From Marinifilum breve (GTDB lineage Bacteria; Bacteroidota; Bacteroidia; Bacteroidales; Marinifilaceae): a stretch of DNA of 64,000 nucleotides. Below, piece after piece: positions 35,432 to 44,473 of the stretch (within the stretch, counting starts at the first letter, position 1; every line of letters begins with the position of its first letter). A program made the position numbers and the translations under genes. Location of the stretch: positions 434,001 to 498,000 of the forward strand of contig NZ_QFLI01000001.1 in the NCBI RefSeq assembly GCF_003202155.1. Reading direction: 5' to 3'. Below the pieces are notes generated by a model. The model saw only the letters and a list, made by a program, of their open reading frames with translations. It made no database searches and was not told the origin of the DNA.

Positions 35432-38056
35432 TTAGAATCTAACATCCTGCCAAGATTGTTTCTTCTCATATTTCAAATCTTGTAGTATGGATGAATCAAC
35501 ATTGATCATGAAATTATATGATGTAAATTCTCCAAAAGGAATAGCGTTAAAAGACATTTTCCAACAGTGTAGGTCTCTTGTTATTGTAAATTGAGTCGAA
35601 GTAACCTCATTAGCATCAAAGTCATAACCCGAAACAAAACTGACCTTCCATTTTGGAGTTAAGCTAAACTGTCCGTTTATTCCCAAATTTTGAGAAATGT
35701 TCTTTCGGTTGGTTGTTTTGGAATAAGTCCATCCATAATCAATCGAAAACGACCAAGGAATATCAAAATCCACATATCTAGGGTCACGCCATTTCTCAGG
35801 CTGATCATCGTCTGATTCTCCACCCTTAGTATTTGGATTTAAATCCTTTGATGATAAACTAAATCCAAGATCAATAGAAGCTTGCGTTAAACGCGGTCCA
35901 AATTCATCAATTTTACGTGTTTTATTAGCATTTAACTTATAAGGATCAACGGTACCATTAAATTTCAAGTCCAATTTTTTATTAAATATCTTGGTTCTCC
36001 CAGTCATTCTAACAGTTGACCAATTTAAAGAATCGGCAAACATATCATATGAAGTCGAAAATTTCAAACTCTCCAGGATTTTTACCTTTTTCATATCTTC
36101 AAGACCAGTAGTATCATTGGCCGTTCTAATTTTCGCTTCAATATTATTATCCAAACTCAAGTTAATAGATCCTGATTCTTGAGCTCCCATTGGCGTGCTA
36201 TAAATACCACCTTCAAATATAGAATACTCCACATCTTTTTTTTGATTCTCATCATAATATGTCCTGTAGTATTTACTTCTCGGCACACCAATCTCAGGTG
36301 TATAACTAACGCTAATAGTCGGAGTCATTACGTGACGAATAGCTGCAACTTTTGATGTCTCTTTAAAAGTATACATACCATAAATCTTAGGACTTAAGGA
36401 AAGAGAGGCTCCTGTAGAATAGTTATGAGCATACCTAAATCCCTGGATGGTATCAACACGAACATCATTCTTGGCATCAGTATCAAATGTTTTTCTAATA
36501 GATCTGGTATACAACACACCCCTGTAATTTAAAGTAGGCGAAAGTGTTAAATCCTTAGCCAATTTAAAATTGGTGGTAATTGGAATACTGTGCTCATAAC
36601 CATTTATCCAATCCTTTTGCAAAGAAGAACTCATCAAGTCACTTTCCTTCAAGCCACTTTTAGTTCGATTCTCCAATTTCGACGAATAACTAATACCAAC
36701 CTTATCGTACCAACGTAAATTTGAACTTTTACCCTTCTTTCTAAAAGGGTAAATTTGAGTCATATTCAAAGACATACTTGGCAAGGTAAGCGAAATAGTT
36801 GTATCACGACTATTTTGAGAATGACGCAAACTCGCGTTTAAACTAAATGGACTATCAGCCCACTTTTTACTATATGTTATACTCGATTGTTTTTGGTTAT
36901 TGGTAATTTCTCTGATCGAAGTTGAGTTATTTCTTTCATTATTGGTTGTAGAAACATTAACCGAAGCAGAAAATGTTCTGTATGGATTTGCTTTCGCATC
37001 TTGTGAGTGATTCCAACGAATTGCAAAGTCCGTTGTCTCATAGTAATCAGGAAGCCCTTTGTCTCCATATTTATTAAAGTGATACTCCGTTTGTAAAGTT
37101 CCACTATATCGATATCTGTTTTTGTATTTTGATTGCACATATGTTCCCCAAGAACCATTAGAGAAAATATCTCCAGTTACTGACAAATCCAAATAATCAT
37201 TTATTGCCCAATAATATCCACCACCACGAAGATTAAAACCTCTTCGTTGCTCTTCACCATAACTAGGAACAATAATACCAGAAGTGTAGCTCGAACTAAA
37301 TGGAAACATTGCAAAAGGTAGTCCAATAGGAAGAGGTACATCTTCTAAAACTAAATGTAAAGGTCCTGAAACAATTTTATCATCCTTTATCATTTTTGCC
37401 TTTGTCATTTTGACATAGAAATGAGGATGCTCATGATCACAGGTGGTATACTTCCCATTTCTCAGGTAAAATATCTTATCATCAATTTTCTTGGTAATTT
37501 GACTATGAACAAACCCACCTTCTTGTTCAGTAATTACTTCATTTACCAAACCTTTTCCTGTATCAAAATTGTATTTTAATTCTTTACAAGTGAACTCTTC
37601 CGATCCATCTTTAAACTCTGGCGTGAAAACATAATTACCTGTAGAATCTTGAATACCATAAGCATAAGCTTCTTTATTCTCTAAGTCAAGTTCTATATAA
37701 TAGGCTTTTAACTCTGTTTCCCCATATTTTACAAAGGCATTTTTGGTAAGAAATACTTGCTGTCCTGTTAATGAAAAAACAATAGTATCATCGCAATTGT
37801 ATTGCACAACTGTTTCGAAAAGTGGTTTTTTCTTCGAGGATGAATCTGTCTCTAACGAATCGACTTCTCCTATTTTAGTTGTATCCAATTCTAATACCAC
37901 CCTATCATTCAATACTGTATCGGATAAATTAAAATCAATTTTAGTAATTAATCCAGTGGTGTTATTTCTGTAATTATTCTCAACAGCAAATATGTTCAGT
38001 GGTATTATCGTTCCAATGAAAATAATAAAAACCTTTTGTAGTAATTTCAATTGCAA
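35432..38056 (-). CDS. lptD: LPS-assembly outer membrane protein LptD
   Basis: An 874-residue protein with a signal peptide (LQKVFIIFIGTIIPLNIFAV). An N-terminal OstA-like beta-jellyroll (about 90-240) contains the repeated strand pattern VQYNCDDTIVFSLTGQQVFL and AYYIELDLENKEAYAYGIQD. The remainder is a large beta-barrel with the LptD hallmarks PLPIGLPFAMFPFSSSYTSG and GIIVPSYGEEQRRGF-type strands, ending in WQDVRF. It inserts lipopolysaccharide into the outer leaflet together with LptE. The gene is divergent from the cell-wall amidase gene. The Bacteroidota form is longer and shares little sequence with proteobacterial LptD outside these motifs. Confidence 0.87.
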   Translation of the reverse strand: MQLKLLQKVFIIFIGTIIPLNIFAVENNYRNNTTGLITKIDFNLSDTVLNDRVVLELDTTKIGEVDSLETDSSSKKKPLFETVVQYNCDDTIVFSLTGQQVFLTKNAFVKYGETELKAYYIELDLENKEAYAYGIQDSTGNYVFTPEFKDGSEEFTCKELKYNFDTGKGLVNEVITEQEGGFVHSQITKKIDDKIFYLRNGKYTTCDHEHPHFYVKMTKAKMIKDDKIVSGPLHLVLEDVPLPIGLPFAMFPFSSSYTSGIIVPSYGEEQRRGFNLRGGGYYWAINDYLDLSVTGDIFSNGSWGTYVQSKYKNRYRYSGTLQTEYHFNKYGDKGLPDYYETTDFAIRWNHSQDAKANPYRTFSASVNVSTTNNERNNSTSIREITNNQKQSSITYSKKWADSPFSLNASLRHSQNSRDTTISLTLPSMSLNMTQIYPFRKKGKSSNLRWYDKVGISYSSKLENRTKSGLKESDLMSSSLQKDWINGYEHSIPITTNFKLAKDLTLSPTLNYRGVLYTRSIRKTFDTDAKNDVRVDTIQGFRYAHNYSTGASLSLSPKIYGMYTFKETSKVAAIRHVMTPTISVSYTPEIGVPRSKYYRTYYDENQKKDVEYSIFEGGIYSTPMGAQESGSINLSLDNNIEAKIRTANDTTGLEDMKKVKILESLKFSTSYDMFADSLNWSTVRMTGRTKIFNKKLDLKFNGTVDPYKLNANKTRKIDEFGPRLTQASIDLGFSLSSKDLNPNTKGGESDDDQPEKWRDPRYVDFDIPWSFSIDYGWTYSKTTNRKNISQNLGINGQFSLTPKWKVSFVSGYDFDANEVTSTQFTITRDLHCWKMSFNAIPFGEFTSYNFMINVDSSILQDLKYEKKQSWQDVRF

Positions 38057-38216
38057 TTTATATCTGTTATTTTTGTGAAAGTTCTGATTTAATTTCGCAC
38101 TGCTAGTAAAACAACAGTTCGTGCTTAAGTCGCCAAAAATACAAATAAAAGTACTATAATCCCTAATCGAAACGAACTTGAAAACATTTTTTAAGTTCTT
38201 TTATGAAATTTGTCTA

Positions 38217-39371
38217 ATGAACATTAACTCCCGTAAATTTATAAAGCGATTATTTACAAGAACATCCCTTGCAATAATTCTATTATTAACAGCATTCAGT
38301 TTTAGTAAAGGATTATATGCCCAAGACAAATCTTACCATATCAAAACAGTAGTGATTGATGCTGGCCATGGAGGAAAAGATCCTGGCGCATTGGGTAAAT
38401 CATCTCGAGAAAAAGATATTGTTTTAAATATTTCATTGAAACTTGGTGGATATATAAAGAAGTATTTTCCGAATGTAAATGTGGTATACACCAGAAAGAC
38501 AGATGTATTTATTCCTTTAAATAAAAGGTCGGAGATTGCGAACAAACACAAGGCAGACTTATTTATCTCAATACATGCCAATGCAAATAACAACTCCCGG
38601 ATAAGGGGAACAGAAACCTACACATTAGGATTACACAAAACAAAAGAGAACCTTGCCGTAGCGATGAAAGAGAACGCCGTTATGCAATACGAAGACGATT
38701 GGTCTACTAAATATGAAGGTTTCGACCCTAACAATCCAGCATCATACATTATTTTTAATTTGATGCAAGGTGTAAATCGTGACAAAAGCATAAGTATGGC
38801 AGAACTAACCGAACATCAATTTAAGCATAGAGTTGGTCGCCACTCCAGAGGTGTTAGAGAAGCTGGCTTTTGGGTATTAAAGCAAGTTAGCATGCCTTCT
38901 ATTTTAGTTGAAGTTGGTTTCATTTCCAATCCAACAGAGGAGAAGTTCCTGAAAACTAAAAAAGGACAAGATTATTTAGCCAGTGCTATCTTTAGAGCCT
39001 TTAGAGTTTATAAAGATCAAGTTGAGCAAACAAGCGTAGTTCTTCATAAACAACAGGAAAATGAGAAGAAAATCGAAAATGAAATTAATCCACTAGAAAA
39101 CACTGCTGAACAAGTTGAGTTCTGTATACAATTAAAATCATCCATAAAACAGATTCCATTAAATTCAAGAGTCTTTAAAAATTTAAAAAACATTACAGAA
39201 CGAAAAATAAATGGAACTTATAAATACACCATAGGCTCTACATCGAATTATTCTGAGATATTAAACTTACAAAAGACCGTTCGCAAAAAAATAAAAGACT
39301 GTTTTGTAGTGGCTTTCTACAAAGGAAAAAGAATTTCTCTTTCAAAAGCAAAGGAACTTCAAAAAACATGA
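38217..39371 (+). CDS. N-acetylmuramoyl-L-alanine amidase with SPOR-like C-terminal domain
   Basis: The start is set at ATG 38217; the longer frame begins with TTG. The product is about 384 residues. It carries a signal peptide (TSLAIILLLTAFSFSKGLYA), then an Amidase_3 domain with the zinc ligands in VVIDAGHGGKDPGALG (His), REKDIVLNIS (Glu) and LFISIHANANN (His), and the catalytic Glu in PSILVEVGFISNPTEE. The tail (about 310-380, FCIQLKSSIKQIPLNS ... INGTYKYTIGSTSNYSEIL) is SPOR-like and would bind glycan strands stripped of stem peptides. It cleaves septal peptidoglycan stem peptides in the periplasm. It is followed 64 bases later by an MCE gene with a similar tail. Confidence 0.9.
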   Translation: MNINSRKFIKRLFTRTSLAIILLLTAFSFSKGLYAQDKSYHIKTVVIDAGHGGKDPGALGKSSREKDIVLNISLKLGGYIKKYFPNVNVVYTRKTDVFIPLNKRSEIANKHKADLFISIHANANNNSRIRGTETYTLGLHKTKENLAVAMKENAVMQYEDDWSTKYEGFDPNNPASYIIFNLMQGVNRDKSISMAELTEHQFKHRVGRHSRGVREAGFWVLKQVSMPSILVEVGFISNPTEEKFLKTKKGQDYLASAIFRAFRVYKDQVEQTSVVLHKQQENEKKIENEINPLENTAEQVEFCIQLKSSIKQIPLNSRVFKNLKNITERKINGTYKYTIGSTSNYSEILNLQKTVRKKIKDCFVVAFYKGKRISLSKAKELQKT

Positions 39372-39435
39372 TTAGTTTTACATTAAACAAACAAGTGTTT
39401 CTTGCGTACAATATCTATTATATAATACAGTCTGT

Positions 39436-40662
39436 ATGAAAATTTCAAAAGATTCAATAATTGGCTTAGTTGTTATAGGTGCAATTGCTATTTTAATTTG
39501 GGGCATAAATTTCCTAAAAGGATTTAACATGTTATCTTCTGAACAAAATTTTTGTGCCAAATACGAAAGAGTTGATGGATTAAAAAAATCAAGTCCTGTT
39601 ACTCTAAGAGGATACAAAATTGGACAGATTAAATCCATTCAATTTAGTTCGAAGGCAGATAACCTAATTGTTGAATTTTCCATTTCAGACGAATTTCAAT
39701 TGCCTAAAGATACAGAAGCACGAATTGTAAGTTCAGATATCATGGGAACAAAAGAAATACAATTACTCCCTGGTCAATCTAAATTAAATTTAAGCACTGG
39801 AGATACTCTATTAGGTAGTATGGAAGGTGATTTAAAAGAACAGGTAAGTATGCAGATGCTTCCTCTTAAAAGAAAAGCAGAAAACCTAATGTCAAGTGTT
39901 GATTCTGTTCTCTCAGTTATACAATACATTTTTAATAAAGACACTCGCGAGAATCTTACTCGTAGCTTCAGTAGTATAGAGCAAACTTTTAAGAAACTTG
40001 AAAATACATCTGGCACTTTAGACACCATAGTTACGGGACAAAAAACTCACATGGAAAATATCATATCAAATGTTGATTCCATAACAACAAACTTAAAAGA
40101 GAACAATAAGAACATCTCAAATATCCTTACCAACTTCTCGTCAATTAGTGATTCATTAAAAGCAGTAGAAATTGCAGAAACCATTAATAATGCAAAGCTA
40201 ACTCTTAAACAATCCAACGATATATTAGAAAAAATCAATTCTGGTCAAGGTTCAATGGGCATGTTGATTAACAATGATACCTTATATATGAATTTAGAGG
40301 CTGCATCGAATAGCCTAACCAATTTGTTAATCGACTTAAAAAACAATCCTAAAAAGTACATGCACTTCTCCTTATTCGATACTGGGAAAACGGTTTATAT
40401 GAATTCAAACAAAACCAAAAAGAAATTAGACAAGGAGAAACAAACTCATTATAGAGTTCAAATTCTTTCATCCAAATCACAAGTTGATCTGAATGACCCT
40501 ATTTTTAAGGGCTACAAAAAAATTGAAGAGGTATATTATAATGGACTATATAAATACACATTGGAAAACACTCAGAACTATAAAGAAATTATAAGAAAAC
40601 TTAAAAGAATTAAAGCAGATTTCCCTGATGCCTTTATTATTAAAATAACACCCGAGGATTAG
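39436..40662 (+). CDS. MlaD-type MCE lipid-transport protein with SPOR-like tail
   Basis: A 408-residue protein with one N-terminal membrane anchor (IIGLVVIGAIAILIWGINFL) and an MCE domain (about 35-115: CAKYERVDGLKKSSPVTLRG, VSSDIMGTKEIQLLPG). A long helical region follows with repeated IISNVDSITTNLKEN / NISNILTNFSSISDSL segments, probably forming the tunnel or coiled coil seen in MCE assemblies. The C-terminus (about 335-405, YRVQILSSKSQVDLND ... NGLYKYTLENTQNYKEI) closely resembles the tail of the preceding amidase. It shuttles phospholipids between inner and outer membranes with an MlaE/MlaF transporter encoded elsewhere. Confidence 0.88.
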   Translation: MKISKDSIIGLVVIGAIAILIWGINFLKGFNMLSSEQNFCAKYERVDGLKKSSPVTLRGYKIGQIKSIQFSSKADNLIVEFSISDEFQLPKDTEARIVSSDIMGTKEIQLLPGQSKLNLSTGDTLLGSMEGDLKEQVSMQMLPLKRKAENLMSSVDSVLSVIQYIFNKDTRENLTRSFSSIEQTFKKLENTSGTLDTIVTGQKTHMENIISNVDSITTNLKENNKNISNILTNFSSISDSLKAVEIAETINNAKLTLKQSNDILEKINSGQGSMGMLINNDTLYMNLEAASNSLTNLLIDLKNNPKKYMHFSLFDTGKTVYMNSNKTKKKLDKEKQTHYRVQILSSKSQVDLNDPIFKGYKKIEEVYYNGLYKYTLENTQNYKEIIRKLKRIKADFPDAFIIKITPED

Positions 40663-41053
40663 CTCTTCACTTAACCATTTTCATTATAGTTAAACTCAAA
40701 CTCATTAACCTATTGATTTTGTTGACTTAATAAGGATCTGTTAAATTCTTTTTAACAACCATCAACTTATGTTTTATTTTTGTTTAATTCTAAACAAGCT
40801 TTTAAGACTAAAAAGTATGATATAGAAACCTGCTAAAAGTCAGGCTTTTAAAAAACTCACCTTCATAAGTAGTTGATTTTGTGACTTTTAATAAATTTAG
40901 ATTTTTTTTCGTTTCTGTATCATCGATTAATAGTAGGTTAGACATTCTTTTTAAAAAATCAATAGAAAAATAATTTTTTTTTCTTTTTTTTTTTCACAAT
41001 CTTGCATATGCAAAAATTGACACACCCTAATTTTTTAAAACACTGAAATAGAA
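40663..41053 (+). promoter_or_regulatory. dnaA upstream region
   Basis: About 390 bases, very AT-rich, with a T8-C-T12 tract at 40972-40994 and a perfect 12-bp palindrome TTGCATATGCAA at 41002-41013, 40 bases before the dnaA ATG. No DnaA box (TTATCCACA or near variants) was found on either strand, so it is read as a regulatory region and not the replication origin. Confidence 0.4.
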
Positions 41054-42484
41054 ATGAATAATAATCACTTCCAGGTCTGGAATAATTGTTTGGCTGTAAT
41101 AAAAGACAATGTTCCTCCAATTAGCTTCAAAACATGGTTCGAACCAATCGTACCTTTGAACTTGGAGAATCAAGTCTTGACTTTACAAGTACCAAGTCAT
41201 TTCTTTTACGAGTATCTGGAAGAGCAATATATTGATATTCTGAGAAAAACATTACGAAAAGAAATTGGTAATGGTGCAAAATTGGAATACAATGTAGTAA
41301 TGGAGAATAATCACATTGCTAATGCTAAGCCTGTTTCAGTTGTTGTTCCTGGCAATAATCCTGCGAATACAAAAAATCGCCCGGTTAACATGCCAACAGA
41401 TAAGGAAGAACAAACCATTCGAAATCCGTTTGTAATTCCAGGAATCAAAAAATTACATATCGATTCTCAGTTAAATCCTGATTATTCATTTACCAACTTT
41501 ATTGAAGGTGATTGTAACAGATTGGCTAGATCAGCAGGTGTGGCTGTTGCTGAAAATCCTGGAGGAACTGCATTTAACCCATTGGTGTTATATGGAGATT
41601 CTGGTTTAGGAAAAACTCACTTGGCTCAGGCAATTGGACTTAAAACCAAAGAATTGTATCAGGATAAGACCGTACTTTATGTAAGTGCCAATAAATTCCA
41701 AACACAGTTTACCGAGGCTATTCGTAATAATAATAAGAATGATTTTCTTCACTTCTATCAAATGATTGATGTCCTGATTATTGATGACATTCAAGAATTG
41801 GCAGGTAAAGAAAAAACACAGAATACATTCTTCCATATCTTCAATCACTTGCACCAATCAGGTAAGCAGTTAATTCTTACTTCCGATAAAGCTCCGATTG
41901 AACTGAAAGGTATGGAAAACCGTTTATTATCTCGATTCAAATGGGGTTTATCAGCTGATCTTCAAAATCCTGATTATGACACCAGAGTTCGAATTCTTCA
42001 ACAAAAAGCATACAAAGACGGTATCGTTCTTGATATGGATGTTATTGAATACATCGCAAGTAATGTTACCAATAATGTAAGAGAGCTGGAAGGAGCATTA
42101 ATTTCCTTATTGGCTCAATCTACATTGAATAAAAAAGAATTGAATCTTGAGCTAGCAACAAGTATTATTGACAAATTGGTTAAGAATACAAAACGTGAGC
42201 TTTCTATTGATTACATTCAAAAAGTTGTTTGTGACCATTTTTCATTGCCTATTGATGTTCTTCAGGCAAAAACAAGAAAAAGAGAAATTGTACAGGCCAG
42301 ACAAATTGCCATGTATTTTTCTAAGACTTTAACGAAAGCATCATTAGCATCAATTGGATCGCAAATTGGTAATAAAGATCACGCGACTGTACTGCATGCT
42401 TGTAAAACGGTAAACAACTTGATGGATACTGATAGAGGATTCAAAACGCAAATTGATGAAATTGATAAAAAATTAAAAATGTAG
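41054..42484 (+). CDS. dnaA: Chromosomal replication initiator protein DnaA
   Basis: A 476-residue protein of normal length with all four domains: domain I (about 1-90, WNNCLAVIKDNVPPISFKTW), a short linker, the AAA+ core (about 135-350) with Walker A GDSGLGKTHLAQAIG, Walker B VLIIDDIQELAGKEKTQNTF and sensor region ENRLLSRFKWGLSADLQNPD, and the DNA-binding domain IV ending in the signature IGNKDHATVLHACKTVNNLM. It binds DnaA boxes and opens the origin. It is monocistronic with its own terminator. The upstream region lacks visible DnaA boxes. Confidence 0.98.
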   Translation: MNNNHFQVWNNCLAVIKDNVPPISFKTWFEPIVPLNLENQVLTLQVPSHFFYEYLEEQYIDILRKTLRKEIGNGAKLEYNVVMENNHIANAKPVSVVVPGNNPANTKNRPVNMPTDKEEQTIRNPFVIPGIKKLHIDSQLNPDYSFTNFIEGDCNRLARSAGVAVAENPGGTAFNPLVLYGDSGLGKTHLAQAIGLKTKELYQDKTVLYVSANKFQTQFTEAIRNNNKNDFLHFYQMIDVLIIDDIQELAGKEKTQNTFFHIFNHLHQSGKQLILTSDKAPIELKGMENRLLSRFKWGLSADLQNPDYDTRVRILQQKAYKDGIVLDMDVIEYIASNVTNNVRELEGALISLLAQSTLNKKELNLELATSIIDKLVKNTKRELSIDYIQKVVCDHFSLPIDVLQAKTRKREIVQARQIAMYFSKTLTKASLASIGSQIGNKDHATVLHACKTVNNLMDTDRGFKTQIDEIDKKLKM

Positions 42485-42519
42485 TTCAATTACTAACTAT
42501 ACTATATTGCTACCCTGAG

Positions 42520-42553
42520 AAGCAGATTCATTTTGAATCTGCTTTTCTTTTTG
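42520..42553 (+). terminator. dnaA terminator
   Basis: A 10-bp stem AAGCAGATTC / GAATCTGCTT with an ATTTT loop, followed by a T-rich run, 35 bases after the stop codon. Confidence 0.92.
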
Positions 42554-42589
42554 GGATTCATTCCTTATTTTTCGCCAAAATTTTAACCA

Positions 42590-43450
42590 ATGCTATACTT
42601 ACTCTTTGCCATACTATCCTCTGCCGGAATTTTTGTTTGTTTTAAATATTTGGAACGATTTAAAGTAGATATTCTACATGCTATTATAATCAATTATATA
42701 ACAGCATCCGTTTGTGGATTTCTTTTAAGCAATTCAAATATTACTTTCGCACAAATTATTCACCAGCCATGGTTTAACATTTCGTTTATAATTGGAACTG
42801 CTTTTATTGCTGCCTTTTTTATTATCGGACGATCCACTCAAAAAGCAGGAATCTCCGTTACAACACTAGCAAGTAAGATGTCTTTTGTTTTGCCAATGAT
42901 TTTTTCCATTGTATTTTATCAGGAAGTAATTTCTACACAAAAAATTATCGGATTTGTATTGGCCATTAGTGCTGTTCTTTTAAGTATCTATAAAAACCAA
43001 GCTGATACAACTCAGCGTAAATATTTGTGGCTGCCAATACTACTGTTCTTTGTCGCAGGAACTGTTGATTCTTTTGTAAAATACGCACAAGAAGAATACC
43101 TTACATCCGGTGGACAGGAAATATTCTCTACCCTACTCTTCGCTATTGCAGCCATATCAGGTTTTGTTGTTTTAATCATTAAAAAGCATAATATTAAAGA
43201 ACTGTTACAAGCAAAAGTATTAATAGGAGGTCTTCTTCTTGGGTTGGTTAATTTCGGATCTCTCCACTTTTTAATTGCTTCATTGAACCAATCGGGCTTC
43301 GATAGTTCTGTTGTTTTTAGCATTATCAACATTGGAATTGTAGCAATTTCCGTTTTAATAGGAATAGGTATTTTCAGAGAAAAATTAAACAAAATAAACC
43401 TTTTGGGAATAGTACTCGCAATTATTGCTATTTTTATCCTTACAAATTAG
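42590..43450 (+). CDS. DMT/EamA-type membrane transporter
   Basis: A 286-residue protein with ten predicted hydrophobic helices arranged as two five-helix halves, as in the drug/metabolite transporter superfamily. The first half ends with FYQEVISTQKIIGFVLAISA and the second with FREKLNKINLLGIVLAIIAI, the duplicated E-x(n)-G-x-x-L element of EamA domains. Substrates in this superfamily range from amino acids to nucleotide sugars and cannot be told here. It is followed after 21 bases by the YigZ-family gene. Confidence 0.87.
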   Translation: MLYLLFAILSSAGIFVCFKYLERFKVDILHAIIINYITASVCGFLLSNSNITFAQIIHQPWFNISFIIGTAFIAAFFIIGRSTQKAGISVTTLASKMSFVLPMIFSIVFYQEVISTQKIIGFVLAISAVLLSIYKNQADTTQRKYLWLPILLFFVAGTVDSFVKYAQEEYLTSGGQEIFSTLLFAIAAISGFVVLIIKKHNIKELLQAKVLIGGLLLGLVNFGSLHFLIASLNQSGFDSSVVFSIINIGIVAISVLIGIGIFREKLNKINLLGIVLAIIAIFILTN

Positions 43451-43471
43451 AAAACAAGTATTATTGAATTG

Positions 43472-44083
43472 ATGAGTAACGATACTTACAAAACCATTAG
43501 CCAACAATCCGAAGGCTTATACAAAGAAAAAGGCAGTAAATTTATAACCTACGCATATCCGGTCAGTACCGAAGAAGAAATTAAAGAACACATTGCCAAG
43601 CTAAAAAAAGAGTATTACGATGCTCGTCATCACTGCTATGCATACATGCTGGGAGCAGATAAGAAAAATTTTCGTGCCAACGACGATGGAGAACCTTCCT
43701 CAACTGCAGGAAAACCCATTTTAGGACAAATTCTATCCAATGATCTTACCAACATTCTTATAGTAGTAGTAAGATATTTTGGCGGAACCAAACTTGGAGC
43801 CAGTGGATTAATTCATGCCTATAAAACAGCTGCTGCCGATGCCATTTCAAATGCTGAAATATTAGATAAAACAGTAAATGACATTTATGACGTACATTTC
43901 GATTACCTGGTAATGAATGAAATCATGAAAATCATAAAGGATGAGCAACCAGAACAACTGGGGCAGGACTTTAACTTAACTTGCAAAATTACTCTAAGCA
44001 TTCGCCAAAGTGAAGTGGAAAGATTAATTCAAAAATTTGAAAAAATTACCAGCGTAAAAGCAGAATACATTCGAACTACTTAG
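43472..44083 (+). CDS. YigZ/IMPACT-family protein
   Basis: The start is ATG 43472 (MSNDTYKTISQQSEG); a TTG one codon earlier is unlikely. The 203-residue product has the UPF0029 N-terminal domain with the diagnostic DARHHCYAYMLG, NDDGEPSSTAGKPILGQILS and RYFGGTKLGASGLIHAYKTA motifs, and a shorter ferredoxin-like C-terminal domain (ITLSIRQSEVERLIQKF). The family is implicated in translation-related regulation in eukaryotes (IMPACT); the bacterial role is not established. It is likely co-transcribed with the DMT transporter gene. Confidence 0.92.
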   Translation: MSNDTYKTISQQSEGLYKEKGSKFITYAYPVSTEEEIKEHIAKLKKEYYDARHHCYAYMLGADKKNFRANDDGEPSSTAGKPILGQILSNDLTNILIVVVRYFGGTKLGASGLIHAYKTAAADAISNAEILDKTVNDIYDVHFDYLVMNEIMKIIKDEQPEQLGQDFNLTCKITLSIRQSEVERLIQKFEKITSVKAEYIRTT

Positions 44084-44170
44084 CTTACTATCTCTCAATA
44101 CAATAGACTATTTTTAACAATCAATATAATGCCAAGATTAAAAATTTGTTAATAATTAATCAAGTTTTCA

Positions 44171-44203
44171 TTTGATTTCTCGAATAAATTATACCTATAT
44201 TTG
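44171..44203 (+). promoter_or_regulatory. pyrB promoter, consensus -33/-7 elements
   Basis: TTTG at 44171-44174 and TATATTTG at 44196-44203 match the Bacteroidota vegetative consensus (TTTG and TAnnTTTG) with a 21-base spacer. The expected start of transcription, near 44210, is almost at the ATG of the leader frame. Confidence 0.75.
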
Positions 44204-44212
44204 TAATCTAGA

Positions 44213-44470
44213 ATGGAGTACATAATTATTCAATCTAGAGCCGCATTTATATCTGAAAGAAGTAAGTTTCATTACTTCTTTGCTCACATTTTCCATTATT
44301 TATTTCGATGTAAACGCAATAACAAGGCGTATTTTCTTGATTGTTATTTGGGTAATCCCCTTCAAAAATATTTTTCAAAAAAACCAACATTACCATTAAT
44401 TTCGGTAATTGTTGGTTTTTTTTTGTGCAGAATAATAAACAAGCATTTTATATACACTTTTAATTTTTAA
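44213..44470 (+). CDS. Putative pyrBI leader ORF
   Basis: An 85-codon frame with ATG at 44213, nearly at the predicted transcript 5' end (a possible leaderless start), and its stop 3 bases before pyrB. The product is rich in Phe, Tyr, Ile and Lys and resembles no known protein. It runs straight through the terminator hairpin at 44377-44424, so a ribosome following closely behind RNA polymerase would block the hairpin, as in the enterobacterial pyrBI leader. It is more likely regulatory than a functional protein, and might be untranslated. Confidence 0.35.
   Translation: MEYIIIQSRAAFISERSKFHYFFAHIFHYLFRCKRNNKAYFLDCYLGNPLQKYFSKKPTLPLISVIVGFFLCRIINKHFIYTFNF
44318..44424 (+). terminator. Attenuator upstream of pyrB
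   Basis: The terminator has arms CCAACATTACC (44384-44394) and GGTAATTGTTGG (44404-44415, one bulged T), followed by nine T residues, ending 50 bases before pyrB. An earlier hairpin AATAACAA / TTGTTATT (44318-44348) could pause polymerase. GGTAAT at 44351-44356 repeats the right arm and can pair with ATTACC 44389-44394, giving a possible antiterminator. Confidence 0.7.
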
Positions 44471-44473
44471 TCA

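Noticed and set aside
40663-41053. Replication origin next to dnaA
   Set aside because: AT-rich and with a long T-tract, but I found no TTATCCACA-type DnaA boxes on either strand; the origin in Bacteroidota is often away from dnaA.
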